DNA of 55,359 nt, from positions 1 through 55,359 of the forward strand of contig CAIRNV010000038.1 in NCBI GenBank assembly GCA_903880005.1, read 5' to 3'. Each line of letters opens with the position of its first letter. The stretch's first letter is position 1. Below, in pieces: positions 31,508 to 39,988 of this stretch. Under the pieces are notes generated by a model. That model was not told where the DNA came from and searched no databases. It was given only the letters and a program-made list of their open reading frames with translations. The position numbers and the translations under genes are program-made. Source of the DNA: an uncultured Verrucomicrobiota bacterium (GTDB taxonomy: Bacteria; Verrucomicrobiota; Verrucomicrobiia; Limisphaerales; UBA9464).

Positions 31508-32878
31508 ATGACGTTGACGGAGAAGTTGCTGGCGCGAGCGGCAGGCAAGGCGCGGGTTTCCGCTGGGGACAACATTTGGGTGAAGGCAGACGTCCTCATG
31601 ACGCACGACGTCTGCGGTCCCGGGACGATCGGGGTCTTCAAGCGGGAGTTCGGCAAGACGGCGCGGGTCTGGGACCGGGAGCGGGTGGTGATCATCCCCG
31701 ACCACTACATCTTCACGGCGGACTCGAAATCGAACCGCAACGTGGACATCCTCCGAGATTTCGCTCGCGAGCAAGGGTTGCCGTACTTCTACGACGTGAT
31801 CGACGAGCCAGGCGGGCAGTGGAAGTTCGACACGTCGAAGGGGCTGCTGAAGCGTCAGTATGGGTCGCAGTACGCGGGCGTCTGCCATGCGGCGTTGCCG
31901 CAGAAGGGGCACACACGACCCGGCGAGATCTTGTTCGGGACGGACTCGCACACGTGCATGGCCGGGGCGTTCAACGAGTTTGCGACGGGCATTGGCAACA
32001 CGGATGCGGGGTTCGTGATGGGAACCGGCAAGCTGCTGATCAAGGTGCCCGAGACGATGCGTTTCAGGCTTGAAGGCCGGTTGCAACCCGGCGTCATGGC
32101 CAAGGACCTCATCCTCCACATCATCGGCGAGATCGGCTTTGACGGGGCAACCTACCGCGCCATGCAATTCGACGGCCCGGGCGTGGCGTCGTTGTCGATG
32201 GACGACCGGATGACGGTGGCCAACATGGCCATCGAGGCGGGCGGCAAGAACGGCATTTTCCCGTTCGACGCACGCACGGCGGAGTACGTCGAGGCCCGGA
32301 CCCGCCTGAACGGGACGCGGTCACATTACGAGCCCGTCGAGGCGGATGCCGACCAGGCGTTCTGCTACGAGACGGTCGTGGACCTCGACAAGCTGGAGCC
32401 GACGGTTGCCTGCCATCCCGACCCTGGCCAACGGAAGCGGGCCCGCGACATGGCCGACGTCCGCCTGGACCGCGCCTACATCGGGTCCTGCACCGGGGGC
32501 AAGACGTCGGACTTCGTGGAGTTTGCGCGGGTGGTCCGCGGGCGTCGGGTGGCGATCGACACGTTTGGGGTTCCCGCCACTCCGGAGATCGTGCACGACT
32601 TGCAAACCACCCGCTGGGGTGGGGAGACCATTTGGGACATCCTCGTGGGATCGGGCGTGCAAATGACCGAGAACGCCGGTTGCGCGGCGTGCCTCGGGGG
32701 GCCGGTGGACACGTTCGGCCGCATGAATACGCCGTTGAAGTGCATCAGCGCCACCAACCGCAACTTCCCCGGGCGCATGGGGCACAAGGACTCCCAGGTG
32801 TTCCTCGCCAGCCCCGCGACCGTCGCCGCGTCCGCCTTGGCGGGCCATGTGGCCGATCCACGAGCGCTCGTGGCTTAG
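31508..32878 (+). CDS. Aconitase-family dehydratase large subunit (LeuC-like)
   Basis: This 456-residue protein carries the aconitase superfamily [4Fe-4S] site: Cys328 (YIGSCTGGKTSDF), Cys392 and Cys395 (ENAGCAACLGGP). Substrate and active-site motifs include TDSHTCMAGAFNEFATGIGN and DVCGPGTIGVF. It is closest in layout to 3-isopropylmalate or homoaconitate dehydratase large subunits, which isomerise hydroxyacids in leucine or lysine synthesis. No small subunit (LeuD) gene is in the window, so its exact substrate is uncertain. The start at 31508 matches LeuC starts (MTLTEKLLARAAG). The TAG stop (32876-32878) overlaps the left boundary of repeat copy 3. Confidence 0.88.
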   Translation: MTLTEKLLARAAGKARVSAGDNIWVKADVLMTHDVCGPGTIGVFKREFGKTARVWDRERVVIIPDHYIFTADSKSNRNVDILRDFAREQGLPYFYDVIDEPGGQWKFDTSKGLLKRQYGSQYAGVCHAALPQKGHTRPGEILFGTDSHTCMAGAFNEFATGIGNTDAGFVMGTGKLLIKVPETMRFRLEGRLQPGVMAKDLILHIIGEIGFDGATYRAMQFDGPGVASLSMDDRMTVANMAIEAGGKNGIFPFDARTAEYVEARTRLNGTRSHYEPVEADADQAFCYETVVDLDKLEPTVACHPDPGQRKRARDMADVRLDRAYIGSCTGGKTSDFVEFARVVRGRRVAIDTFGVPATPEIVHDLQTTRWGGETIWDILVGSGVQMTENAGCAACLGGPVDTFGRMNTPLKCISATNRNFPGRMGHKDSQVFLASPATVAASALAGHVADPRALVA

Positions 32879-33045
32879 CCGTAACGATTCAGTTGGATCG
32901 GTCGTGCTGGCTCGATCTGCTTGCGCAAATCCTTCGTCGTTCGCTCGTTACGGGCCTCGTACCGGCCCGCGCCTTGCTCACTCCTCGGCTTGCGCAAGCA
33001 TCTGCTTCGCAATCACTTCCCTCCCAACGGAATCGTTACGGCTTA
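32875..33045 (+). repeat. 165-bp TIR repeat, full copy 3
   Basis: The core is 32878-33042 with flanking direct repeat TTA (32875-32877 and 33043-33045). The arms are GCCGTAACGATTCAGTTGG and, read from the right, GCCGTAACGATTCCGTTGG. The T at arm position 5 is changed on both sides relative to copies 1 and 4, so pairing is kept. The LeuC-like stop codon TAG straddles the left boundary. A truncated second left end follows without a gap, sharing the TTA. Confidence 0.92.
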
Positions 33046-33095
33046 GCCGGGACGATTCGGTTGGGTCGGTCGCCCTTGCTGGATGTTTTTTTTGG
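33046..33095 (+). repeat. Truncated repeat, left end only
   Basis: GCCGGGACGATTCGGTTGG continues as GTCGGTCGCCCTTGCTGG and then diverges at a run of eight Ts. It matches the first 45 or so bases of the full element and abuts copy 3, sharing its TTA flank. It could be a nested or tandem insertion that lost its right part. Confidence 0.7.
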
Positions 33096-33326
33096 GGGCG
33101 TCCGGCCCTTTGTTCGGCAGGTGCAGTTCGCAGGGGCGCGGGCGTCCGGCCTACAATCCTCTCGGTCCATTCCAGACTCACCCGCAAGCGGCGAGCGAGG
33201 TCTGGGATTCATGCGCACGCGTACGCCTCCCTTGATTGAGAAGGCCGTTTGCTGGATTTGGGACCTTGTGCAACGGCGGTTTTCAGAACCAGCGATCCTC
33301 AACCATCCCCGCCAACTTCCGAAAGC
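33096..33326. other. Gene-free stretch before HNH gene
   Basis: I see no gene. GGCGTCCGGCC occurs twice (33098-33108 and 33141-33151). Nothing else is recognisable. Together with repeat copy 3 and the truncated copy it makes a 448-bp gene-free stretch downstream of two convergent genes. Confidence 0.5.
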
Positions 33327-34016
33327 TCAGCCGTTTTCGTCGCCGAGCTCGACGTTCCAGTAGGCGACGTCGAGGAAATGCCTCCACGAATCGTGGATGG
33401 TGGCCCCGAAGGTGACTTGGACGAAAGGACGCCACTTGGGCCGCTTGGGCTTCCGGACCAGCCGCATGGAGGCCTCGGCAGGGGTGCGGTTGGACTTGCG
33501 CGTGTTACAGGGGATGCAGGAGCAAACGATGTTCTCCCAGGTGGTGGGGCCGCCGCGGTCTCGGGGAACCACGTGGTCCAGGTTGAGCTCTCGCCGGTCG
33601 AAGACCTTGCCGCAGTACTGGCAGGTGTTCTTGTCGCGCTCGAAAATGTTGTGACGGGTAAACTTGACCTCCTTGCGAGGCAGGCGGTCGAAGAGAAGGA
33701 GAAGGATCACCCGGGGCACTCGGAAACGGAGGGAGACCGTGCGGACGACGTCGCGGTCGTCGTCGGCCGCGCCAAAGTCCCGCCACTGCTGGAAGTCGTA
33801 GGTGCGGAACTCGCCCGCGCCATCGGCGGAGACAATTTGGGCATGGCCCTCGAAGACCAACGTCAGCGCACGCCGGACGGAGCACAGGTTCACCGCCTGC
33901 CAGAGTCGGTTGAGAACCAGGACTTGCTGCCCAAGGATGTTCACGAGACCCAACGCAACCTTCGACACGGCGATATCCAAATCGTCGCCGGGTGTCAATT
34001 CCGTGCTCGGGAACAT
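33327..34016 (-). CDS. HNH endonuclease domain protein
   Basis: This 229-residue protein has an N-terminal half (about 25-110) of the type found before stand-alone bacterial HNH domains (VLVLNRLWQAVNLCSVRRAL). The HNH nuclease domain spans about 125-185. The zinc ligands are Cys132, Cys135, Cys167 and Cys170; the catalytic core is LNLDHVVPRDRGGPTTWENI with Asp147-His148. The arrangement matches the common RRXRR-lacking HNH family often found singly in bacterial chromosomes, of unknown target. Start 34016 is likely, with a downstream GTG (VNILGQQ) as alternative. A short decayed repeat lies just upstream. Confidence 0.85.
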   Translation of the reverse strand: MFPSTELTPGDDLDIAVSKVALGLVNILGQQVLVLNRLWQAVNLCSVRRALTLVFEGHAQIVSADGAGEFRTYDFQQWRDFGAADDDRDVVRTVSLRFRVPRVILLLLFDRLPRKEVKFTRHNIFERDKNTCQYCGKVFDRRELNLDHVVPRDRGGPTTWENIVCSCIPCNTRKSNRTPAEASMRLVRKPKRPKWRPFVQVTFGATIHDSWRHFLDVAYWNVELGDENG

Positions 34017-34024
34017 CGTGCCCC

Positions 34025-34097
34025 GCCATGGGAATCCCGTTGGACCTGGCAATCGGGAGGAAGGACCCGCCAGCACGACCGATCCAACGGCCCCGGC
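34025..34097 (-). repeat. Short decayed relative of the 165-bp repeat
   Basis: One end, GCCATGGGAATCCCGTTGG, resembles the element arm. The other end, read on the minus strand, gives GCCGGGGCCGTTGGATCGG followed by TCGTGCTGGC, close to the full left end. The unit is only 73 bp and resembles the short copy at 20378-20457. It lies between the divergent HNH and Tm-1-like genes. Confidence 0.55.
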
Positions 34098-34217
34098 CCG
34101 CCCACGTCTGGGCTGGCCGGGAGGAAGCGGTTCCAACCCCACCGGCGGATCACGGCGCCCCATCGGGAAAGGAGTTTGAACCATCGGCTCGGCGCCGGAT
34201 AGCCTTCGGGGATTCCT

Positions 34218-35444
34218 ATGGCAACGATTGCAGTTCTGGGGACCTTCGACACCAAGGGCGAGGAGCATCGATACGTGGCGTCGCTGATTGAAGGGCGCGG
34301 GCACAGGGCGTTGTTGGTGGACGCGGGCACGCTCGGGCCGAGCACGGTGAAGGCGGACGTGCCCAGGGAGGCGGTGGCGGAGGCGGGCGGCGGAAGCCTT
34401 GCCGACGTGGCCGCGCGCAAGGACCGGGGCGAGGCCGTCGCCTTGATGACGCGGGGCGCGCCCGTGGTGTTGGCATGCTTGCAGCGCGAGGGACGCATCG
34501 ACGGCGTCCTCTCGCTGGGCGGCGGCGGTGGCACGGCGATCGGCACGGCGGCCATGCGTGCGCTTCCCGTGGGATTCCCAAAGCTCATGGTCTCCACCCT
34601 GGCCAGCGGCAACACCGCCCCATACGTCGGCGTGAAGGACATCGTCATGATGCCCTCCGTCGTGGACGTGGCGGGATTGAACCGGCTTTCAAGGAAGTTG
34701 CTGGCCCAGGCGGCCGGGGCCATCTGCGGGATGGTCGAGGCGCGCGTCCCAGCCGACGCCGCCGACCGCCCGGTGATCGTGGCCTCGCAATTCGGCAACA
34801 CCACGCCTTGCGTCAGCCATGCCCGCGGCTTGCTCGAGGCGGCGGGTTACGAGGTCATGATCTTCGCCGCCACCGGCATCGGCGGCCGCACGCTCGAGTC
34901 GTTGGTGGAGTCCGGCATCGTCTCGGGCGTGCTGGACATCACCACCACGGAATGGGCCGACGAGCTGGCGGGAGGCGTGTTGGGCGCGGGGCCGACGCGC
35001 CTGGAGGCGGCGGCGCGCGGCGGGGTTCCCGCCATCCTGACGCCCGGCTGCCTCGACATGGTGAACTTTGGCGAGCCGGCGAGCGTTCCGGCGCGCTATC
35101 AAGGGAGGCGGTTCTACCAGCACAACGCGCAGGTCACCCTCATGCGCACCGACCCCGGAGAATGCGCCGAACTCGGCCGCATCCTCGCCGCCAAGGCCAA
35201 CCTCTCCACCGGCCCCGTCACCGTGCTGCTTCCCCTGGGGGGCATCAGCGTCATCAGCGCCCCGGGTCAGCCCTTTTACTGGCCCGAGGCCGACGCCGCG
35301 TTGTTTGGCGAATGGACGCGGAACCTGCGGCCGGGCATACGCGTGGTGGAATACCCGGGCAACATCAACGACCCGGCCTTCGCCGAGCTGTGCGTGCGCG
35401 AGCTGCTGGCCAACATCCAGGCTCGCCCAGGATCCGCCGCGTAA
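34218..35444 (+). CDS. Tm-1-like / UPF0261 ATP-binding protein
   Basis: This 408-residue protein matches the UPF0261/Tm-1-like family across its length. The N-terminal nucleotide-binding part starts IAVLGTFDTKGEEHRYVASL and includes SLGGGGGTAIGTAAMRALPV and STLASGNTAPYVGVKD. The C-terminal half contains SQFGNTTPCVSHARGLLE, DITTTEWADELAGGVL and LLPLGGISVISAPGQPFY. The plant homologue Tm-1 binds a viral replicase; the bacterial function is unknown, though a TIM-barrel hydrolase-like role has been proposed. The start fits the family. It is divergent from the HNH gene with 201 bp between. Confidence 0.9.
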   Translation: MATIAVLGTFDTKGEEHRYVASLIEGRGHRALLVDAGTLGPSTVKADVPREAVAEAGGGSLADVAARKDRGEAVALMTRGAPVVLACLQREGRIDGVLSLGGGGGTAIGTAAMRALPVGFPKLMVSTLASGNTAPYVGVKDIVMMPSVVDVAGLNRLSRKLLAQAAGAICGMVEARVPADAADRPVIVASQFGNTTPCVSHARGLLEAAGYEVMIFAATGIGGRTLESLVESGIVSGVLDITTTEWADELAGGVLGAGPTRLEAAARGGVPAILTPGCLDMVNFGEPASVPARYQGRRFYQHNAQVTLMRTDPGECAELGRILAAKANLSTGPVTVLLPLGGISVISAPGQPFYWPEADAALFGEWTRNLRPGIRVVEYPGNINDPAFAELCVRELLANIQARPGSAA

Positions 35445-35717
35445 GACGCCGCGGTGACCCGCAGGACATCACCCGGCTGCGGAGGTGCAGCACGAGAGCT
35501 TCGTCCTTCGCTGGTCACGGGCCACGCGGCGGGACCGTGTCGGCCATGATCCTGGCCGGACGCATGCCACGACGATTCCCAAGAAATATTGAAAGGTTTT
35601 GACGGGTCGCTTCGATGTCTTAGAGAGTAGAGGCCTTCACGTGCCCGATCCGTGTTTGGAACCCGGGTGGTCGTGGAGGTGGCTCTGTCGCATTGCAGTG
35701 AACTGAAAGTTAATACC
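35445..35717. other. Intergenic region with decayed repeat and weak promoter
   Basis: GAGCTTCGTCCTTCGCTGG and the following ACGGGCCACGCGGCGGGACC (around 35497-35537) resemble the middle of the 165-bp element in decayed form. TTGACG at 35599-35604, with TAGAGA at 35621-35626 (16-bp spacing), is a weak promoter candidate for the PEP-CTERM gene. Nothing else is evident. Confidence 0.35.
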
Positions 35718-36491
35718 ATGTCCAGCAAGCAGTCCTCTCGGTGGCTTCACGTCACCCTCGTCACGGTTGCAGCCGCCATGACGGTCCAAGCGCAAAACCT
35801 CGTCACCAACGGTGACTTTGAGAACAGCACCAACGGACCGGACAAGCAGGCGGACCTCAACACCCAAGCGACCGGCTGGACCTCGACGCTGGTTCCTGAA
35901 AGCCCCTACTGGGCGTCTGTCGGCATGGGCTCCTACAGCTTCCTCATGAGCTCTGCATCCGCCTCGGCTCCGTCCCGCACCGACGGGAATGGGACCATGA
36001 ACCTCTGGACGGCGGCCAACGGCGGCGTCAACAACGCGCTGGCAGCCAACAGCCCCAGCGGAGGCAACTTCTGGATGACGGACGCCGGATGGAACACCGG
36101 CAAGCTGGAGCAAACGATTTCAGGCCTGGTCCCGGGTGACACGTACACCCTGACCTTCTACTCGGCGGGTGCGCAGCAACAAGGCTTCTACGGGGATACG
36201 GCCACCCGCTGGGGCGTGAGCCTCGGGTCAAGCCCCACCCAGTACACCTCATGGATTAACGTGAGCAGCCAAGGCTCGTCGGCGTGGACCGCCCAGACCA
36301 TGACCTTCACGGCTCCGGACCATACAGCCGTGCTCTCGTTCCTCGCCGAAGGCACCCCGGGCAACCTTCCCCCGATGGCGCTCCTCGACGGGGTCTCCCT
36401 GACGGCTGTTCCCGAGCCCTCCACCTACGCGGCTGTCGCGGGTGGCTTGCTCGTGCTCGTCGGCATCTCCCGCCGTCGCAAGGCGAACTAA
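35718..36491 (+). CDS. PEP-CTERM sorting domain protein
   Basis: This 257-residue exported protein has a signal peptide (about 1-27, ending MTVQA), a beta-sandwich body starting QNLVTNGDFENSTNG, and a C-terminal PEP-CTERM tail. The tail is VPEPSTYAAVAGGLLVLVGI followed by SRRRKAN. The body (DTYTLTFYSAGAQQQGFYGD, LSFLAEGTPGN, LLDGVSLTAV) resembles the DUF642/choice-of-anchor type of carbohydrate-binding-like domain. In other bacteria such tails are recognised by exosortase during exopolysaccharide-linked export; no exosortase gene is in this window. ATG 35718 is chosen at the signal peptide. A clear terminator follows. Confidence 0.9.
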   Translation: MSSKQSSRWLHVTLVTVAAAMTVQAQNLVTNGDFENSTNGPDKQADLNTQATGWTSTLVPESPYWASVGMGSYSFLMSSASASAPSRTDGNGTMNLWTAANGGVNNALAANSPSGGNFWMTDAGWNTGKLEQTISGLVPGDTYTLTFYSAGAQQQGFYGDTATRWGVSLGSSPTQYTSWINVSSQGSSAWTAQTMTFTAPDHTAVLSFLAEGTPGNLPPMALLDGVSLTAVPEPSTYAAVAGGLLVLVGISRRRKAN

Positions 36492-36856
36492 GCGCCTCGC
36501 CGGTTCTCCCATGGGAACCCGGCGCAACAAGAGACGCATCCGAGGCCCGTGTTCTGCCGCAACCCCCGGCGGGACACGGGTTTTTCGCTTCAACTCACGG
36601 CAAAAAACACGGCCCCTGGGATGGGATCACCCGAACCCCACTTCCGTTTTTTGGTTCATGGGCGTCGTGTGCTCTGGGCGCATTCGCCATGGATGGGACC
36701 TCCCGACTTGGACCTATCCGTGTCATCCGTGCCATCCGCGATGGGCAACCTCCACGCTGCCCCACAGAAAAGCCCGGTGGGTTACATCCATCCCTCGGGG
36801 CCGTGGGCTCCCGGTTTTGTGACTTCAACCGCCGCTTCCCGTTGAAGCGCGCCCTG
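36492..36856. other. Gene-free stretch after PEP-CTERM gene
   Basis: Apart from the terminator at 36546-36585 and a short GGTTC/GAACC hairpin near 36502-36519, I see nothing in this 365-bp segment between convergent genes. Open frames here have no coding-like composition. Confidence 0.5.
36546..36585 (+). terminator. Intrinsic terminator of PEP-CTERM gene
   Basis: CCCGTGT (36546-36552) pairs with ACACGGG (36574-36580). The 21-nt loop contains a further GCCG/CGGC pairing. TTTTT (36581-36585) follows at once. It lies 55 bp after the stop codon. Confidence 0.85.
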
Positions 36857-37738
36857 CTAGCCCCCGAATCGCGCGATCTTGGCGTCGAGTCGCGTGCTGC
36901 GCTCGGTGTCGATGACAAGGCCCGGGAAGTCACGTTCGAGTTCGGCGCGTGAGGGGATGCGGCCCCAGGCGGTGAGGGTGAAGGCCTCGTGGGCGTGCCC
37001 CACGGGCAGGCCGAGTTCCCGTGATTGGCGATCGAACCGCTGCCGGAGCTTGGCGCTCCATGCAGCGAGGTTGGCGGTGGGCTCGATGTGGTGCCGGGCG
37101 ACCCATGGCAGCCATTCATTCACCTGGCTTTGGTGGCACCATGACTCGGCCGCGATGACGTCGAAGGCCGGCTCCACGTCCACCACCAGGTCGCACTGGT
37201 TCGATCCCGCCATGTAGCCGTCGTAGGTGTTGAGGATCACCGGCGTCGGGATCCATTCGGAGACGGACTCGTCCGCGACGGGATACTCCGAGAGGAAGGC
37301 ATGCGGGACGTTGATCATGTAGGCCACGCGTCGGATGGCATCCGCGACGGTGAGGTGGTCGGGGTGGATGCCCGCGAGCGGCTCGAAGGGCAACGGCGGG
37401 CAGAACAGGTAGTCGGGCTTGAACTCGCGGATGGACCTCCACAAGGCGGCGAGGAGGTCGGTCGTGAGGGTGCGGCAGGCTTCCTCGAAGGGCTCGCCCG
37501 AGGGCTTTCGGAGGAGTTCCCATTCATAGTGCCCCACGGCGGCGCTGGCGGCCTGCTCGGCCTGCCGCACGCGCGCGGTCTCCTCGCGGCTTCGGAAATG
37601 ATGGCCGGACCGGCCGTCGGTGCAGATGAGGGCGCGCGCACGAAAGCCCGGCGGGGCGACGCGGCGCATGAGCTCGAAGGTTCCGGCGGCGACGAACTCG
37701 AAGTCGTCGAAGTGGGCATGGACGCAAAGGACGCGCAT
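36857..37738 (-). CDS. PIG-L (LmbE) family deacetylase
   Basis: This 293-residue protein begins MRVLCVHAHFDDFEFVAAGT, in which AHFDD is a variant of the zinc-binding AHPDD motif. The third zinc ligand lies in AGIHPDHLTVADAIRR. The family removes N-acetyl groups from GlcNAc-containing small molecules or lipids. The C-terminal third (NQCDLVVDVEPAFDVIAAES to the end) follows the pattern of secreted-sugar-type PIG-L homologues. The start at 37738 is fixed by the family N-terminus. It follows pdxJ by 40 bp on the same strand. Confidence 0.88.
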   Translation of the reverse strand: MRVLCVHAHFDDFEFVAAGTFELMRRVAPPGFRARALICTDGRSGHHFRSREETARVRQAEQAASAAVGHYEWELLRKPSGEPFEEACRTLTTDLLAALWRSIREFKPDYLFCPPLPFEPLAGIHPDHLTVADAIRRVAYMINVPHAFLSEYPVADESVSEWIPTPVILNTYDGYMAGSNQCDLVVDVEPAFDVIAAESWCHQSQVNEWLPWVARHHIEPTANLAAWSAKLRQRFDRQSRELGLPVGHAHEAFTLTAWGRIPSRAELERDFPGLVIDTERSTRLDAKIARFGG

Positions 37739-37778
37739 GGGAGGGGATGGCGAACGGTGGGTGGCGATGGCGGGATCG

Positions 37779-38519
37779 TCAGCCGGGATAGCCTTGCATG
37801 GCGGCGAGAAACTCGCGGATGGCGGGCTGGAGCCCCACGAACACGGCACGGCTGACGATGCTGTGGCCGATGTTGAGTTCGACGAGATGGGGCACGAGGT
37901 GGAGGAGGGGGAGGTTTTGGAGGTTCAGGCCATGGCCTGCATTGACCCGGATGCCCAGGCCTTTGGCATGGCGGGCGGCGGCGGCGAGGCGCTCGATCTG
38001 GAGGTTGCGCTCGCGCTTGGAGTGCCACGCCTCGGCGTAGGCGCCGGTATGCAACTCGACAAACTGGGCGCCGGTGCGGGCCGCGGCATCGAGTTGGGCA
38101 AGGTCGGGGTCCACGAACAAGCTGACCTCGATCCCGGCATCCTGCAGGCGCCGGGTGGCGTCGCGCACCGCGTCGCACGCGCCCGCCACGTCCAGGCCGC
38201 CCTCCGTGGTCACCTCGGTCCGCTTCTCGGGCACGAGGCAGCAAATGTCCGGGCGGAGGCGCAGGGCGATGTCGATGATCTCGGGGACCACGGCCATCTC
38301 GAAGTTGAGCCGGGTGCGGATGGCCTCGCGCAGGCGGAAGACGTCGCGGTCGAGGATGTGGCGGCGGTCCTCGCGGAGGTGGGCCGTGATGCCGTGCGCG
38401 CCGGCCTCCTCGGCCGCGATGGCGGCGGCCACGGGATCGGGCTCGCCGTCGTCCATGCCCCGGTAGCGGGCCTGACGGAGGGTGGCGACGTGGTCGATGT
38501 TGACGCCGAGCTTGAGCAT
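37779..38519 (-). CDS. pdxJ: Pyridoxine 5'-phosphate synthase PdxJ
   Basis: This 246-residue TIM-barrel enzyme condenses 1-deoxyxylulose 5-phosphate with 3-amino-2-oxopropyl phosphate to form pyridoxine 5'-phosphate. Family motifs are LGVNIDHVATLRQARYRGMD, GAHGITAHLREDRRHI, LVPEKRTEVTTEGGLDV and RVNAGHGLNLQNL. The conserved His in NIDHVATLR, Glu in PEKR and His in NAGHG are present. Start 38519 matches PdxJ starts. It lies between a secreted protein gene (26 bp upstream) and the PIG-L gene (40 bp downstream), likely co-transcribed. No other vitamin B6 gene is visible here. Confidence 0.95.
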   Translation of the reverse strand: MLKLGVNIDHVATLRQARYRGMDDGEPDPVAAAIAAEEAGAHGITAHLREDRRHILDRDVFRLREAIRTRLNFEMAVVPEIIDIALRLRPDICCLVPEKRTEVTTEGGLDVAGACDAVRDATRRLQDAGIEVSLFVDPDLAQLDAAARTGAQFVELHTGAYAEAWHSKRERNLQIERLAAAARHAKGLGIRVNAGHGLNLQNLPLLHLVPHLVELNIGHSIVSRAVFVGLQPAIREFLAAMQGYPG

Positions 38520-38545
38520 GGGGGCTGGGTTGGACGGATGGGGCG

Positions 38546-39988
38546 TCACGGGGCGGGCTTGGGCACGGGGGGCGGAGCGAACCTGCCGCCAAGGATGTCG
38601 TGCGGGGCGTCGATCCAGCGGGCGAGCAACGTCATCTCGAGGCCGTCCAGCCCGATGTCGGACTTGCGGACGAGGGTGTATTCCGTGGGGGAGACGCGGA
38701 AGACCTCCGTGATGGAGTTGCCAAGGTTGGGCGCGAGGGCCATGAGCCATTTCCGGGCGCGGGCATTGGCGGGGAAGGGAATCTGGCGCTGGACCATCTT
38801 GTTGAAGTCGAAGACGACATTCCAATGGAGGAAGGACTCCCCGGCGATCTCCCACTCGTAGGCGACCAAGGAGGGCCGATGGAGCTGGGCGAGGATCTCG
38901 CGGGGCATGGGGTTGGTGCTGGAGATCGTGGGCGCGAAGGACGCGATCAGGTAGGGCTGCCCGGCCTGCTCGTAGGAGAGGAGCGCGGGCTGGCAGGCCT
39001 GCAAGCCCAGCACGGCCAAGGCTTGATGGTTGGTGGCGATGACCAGCTTGCCCTCGTATTGGCCCGGCTGGTTCGTCGTCCCGAAATACGGGCGGATGTC
39101 GCCGTACACCTTCTGGAGGCGGGGCTGAGGCTTCTCCACGGGGAACGCCACCCAGTTGCGGAAGGGATTCAACGGTTGCGCCCATCCGAACACCTGCGAC
39201 GGCGCCGGGCCGCCCGCCAACGTGGCCATCCAACCCACCTTGGACACCCACGGCGCCGCGCCGCGGAGCGCCTGGAACCGGATGATCGGGTCGCGGATGG
39301 CGCCATCCGGCACCTTCCATGGCCCCGGCTCGCCCAAGGGCGCGGTGGCGAACGAAAGCTTGGCGGAGGTACGGACGGCGTTGTTGCTGGCGAAGACGTT
39401 CAAGGCCACGGACGGCCACGATTCATGGCCCGGCCCCAGGACCTTGGGAAGGTTCAACTCGGCCTCCACCATCCCCGCCACGGGACGGCCCGTGGCTTGC
39501 CATGCGCGCCCGAGGCCACCGGGCTCCGACGCGGCCAAGAACCACCCGTTCGTCACCCACGTGGCTGCCTGGCCCTTGCCGCCCGTCATCAACGCCCCGG
39601 CGGAAGCGGCGAGGCGCGACGTCACCGTCGCCGGGGCGCGCACCGCGACGTGCCAGCCTTGCTGGGTCACCTCGCCCAACGACTCATGGTCCAGCAGGGC
39701 CTCCGCCAAGGGATGCAGCGCGCGCGTGCGCGCGGCGTCGTCAGCGCCCGTGATCCGGTGCACGACGAACTGGGCCAGGTTGGTGGCGGCGCGTCCGCCC
39801 ACGCCCGCGGCATCGGGATGGGTCAACGCGGCCTTCAACTGCGGCGCCCCCAACTGCTGGCGCATGCCCTGCCCGCCCACTGCATGCCAGCGGACGACGG
39901 GACGCTCCGCCGCCACCGCCATGATCGGCACGCCGACGCACCCCGCCGCCATGACTGCCATCCAACCCATCCCACGTCGCTTGTTCAT
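38546..39988 (-). CDS. Secreted hypothetical protein
   Basis: This 480-residue protein has a signal peptide (about 1-27, ending AVAA). The mature part has alternating hydrophobic beta-like strands (VSKVGWMATLAGGPAPSQVF, NWVAFPVEKPQPRLQKVYGD, GQPYLIASFAPTISSTNPMP) and a C-terminus containing IGLDGLEMTLLARWIDAPHD. I do not recognise a named domain; similar sequences are probably restricted to Verrucomicrobiota. Start 39988 lies at the signal peptide. It heads a minus-strand run with pdxJ and the PIG-L gene. Confidence 0.75.
   Translation of the reverse strand: MNKRRGMGWMAVMAAGCVGVPIMAVAAERPVVRWHAVGGQGMRQQLGAPQLKAALTHPDAAGVGGRAATNLAQFVVHRITGADDAARTRALHPLAEALLDHESLGEVTQQGWHVAVRAPATVTSRLAASAGALMTGGKGQAATWVTNGWFLAASEPGGLGRAWQATGRPVAGMVEAELNLPKVLGPGHESWPSVALNVFASNNAVRTSAKLSFATAPLGEPGPWKVPDGAIRDPIIRFQALRGAAPWVSKVGWMATLAGGPAPSQVFGWAQPLNPFRNWVAFPVEKPQPRLQKVYGDIRPYFGTTNQPGQYEGKLVIATNHQALAVLGLQACQPALLSYEQAGQPYLIASFAPTISSTNPMPREILAQLHRPSLVAYEWEIAGESFLHWNVVFDFNKMVQRQIPFPANARARKWLMALAPNLGNSITEVFRVSPTEYTLVRKSDIGLDGLEMTLLARWIDAPHDILGGRFAPPPVPKPAP

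Noticed and set aside
33327-34016. HNH protein as the mobiliser of the repeats or a homing endonuclease
   Set aside because: The protein resembles a widespread single-copy chromosomal HNH family. HNH homing does not produce 3-bp TNA duplications. Proximity to two repeat copies is not enough.
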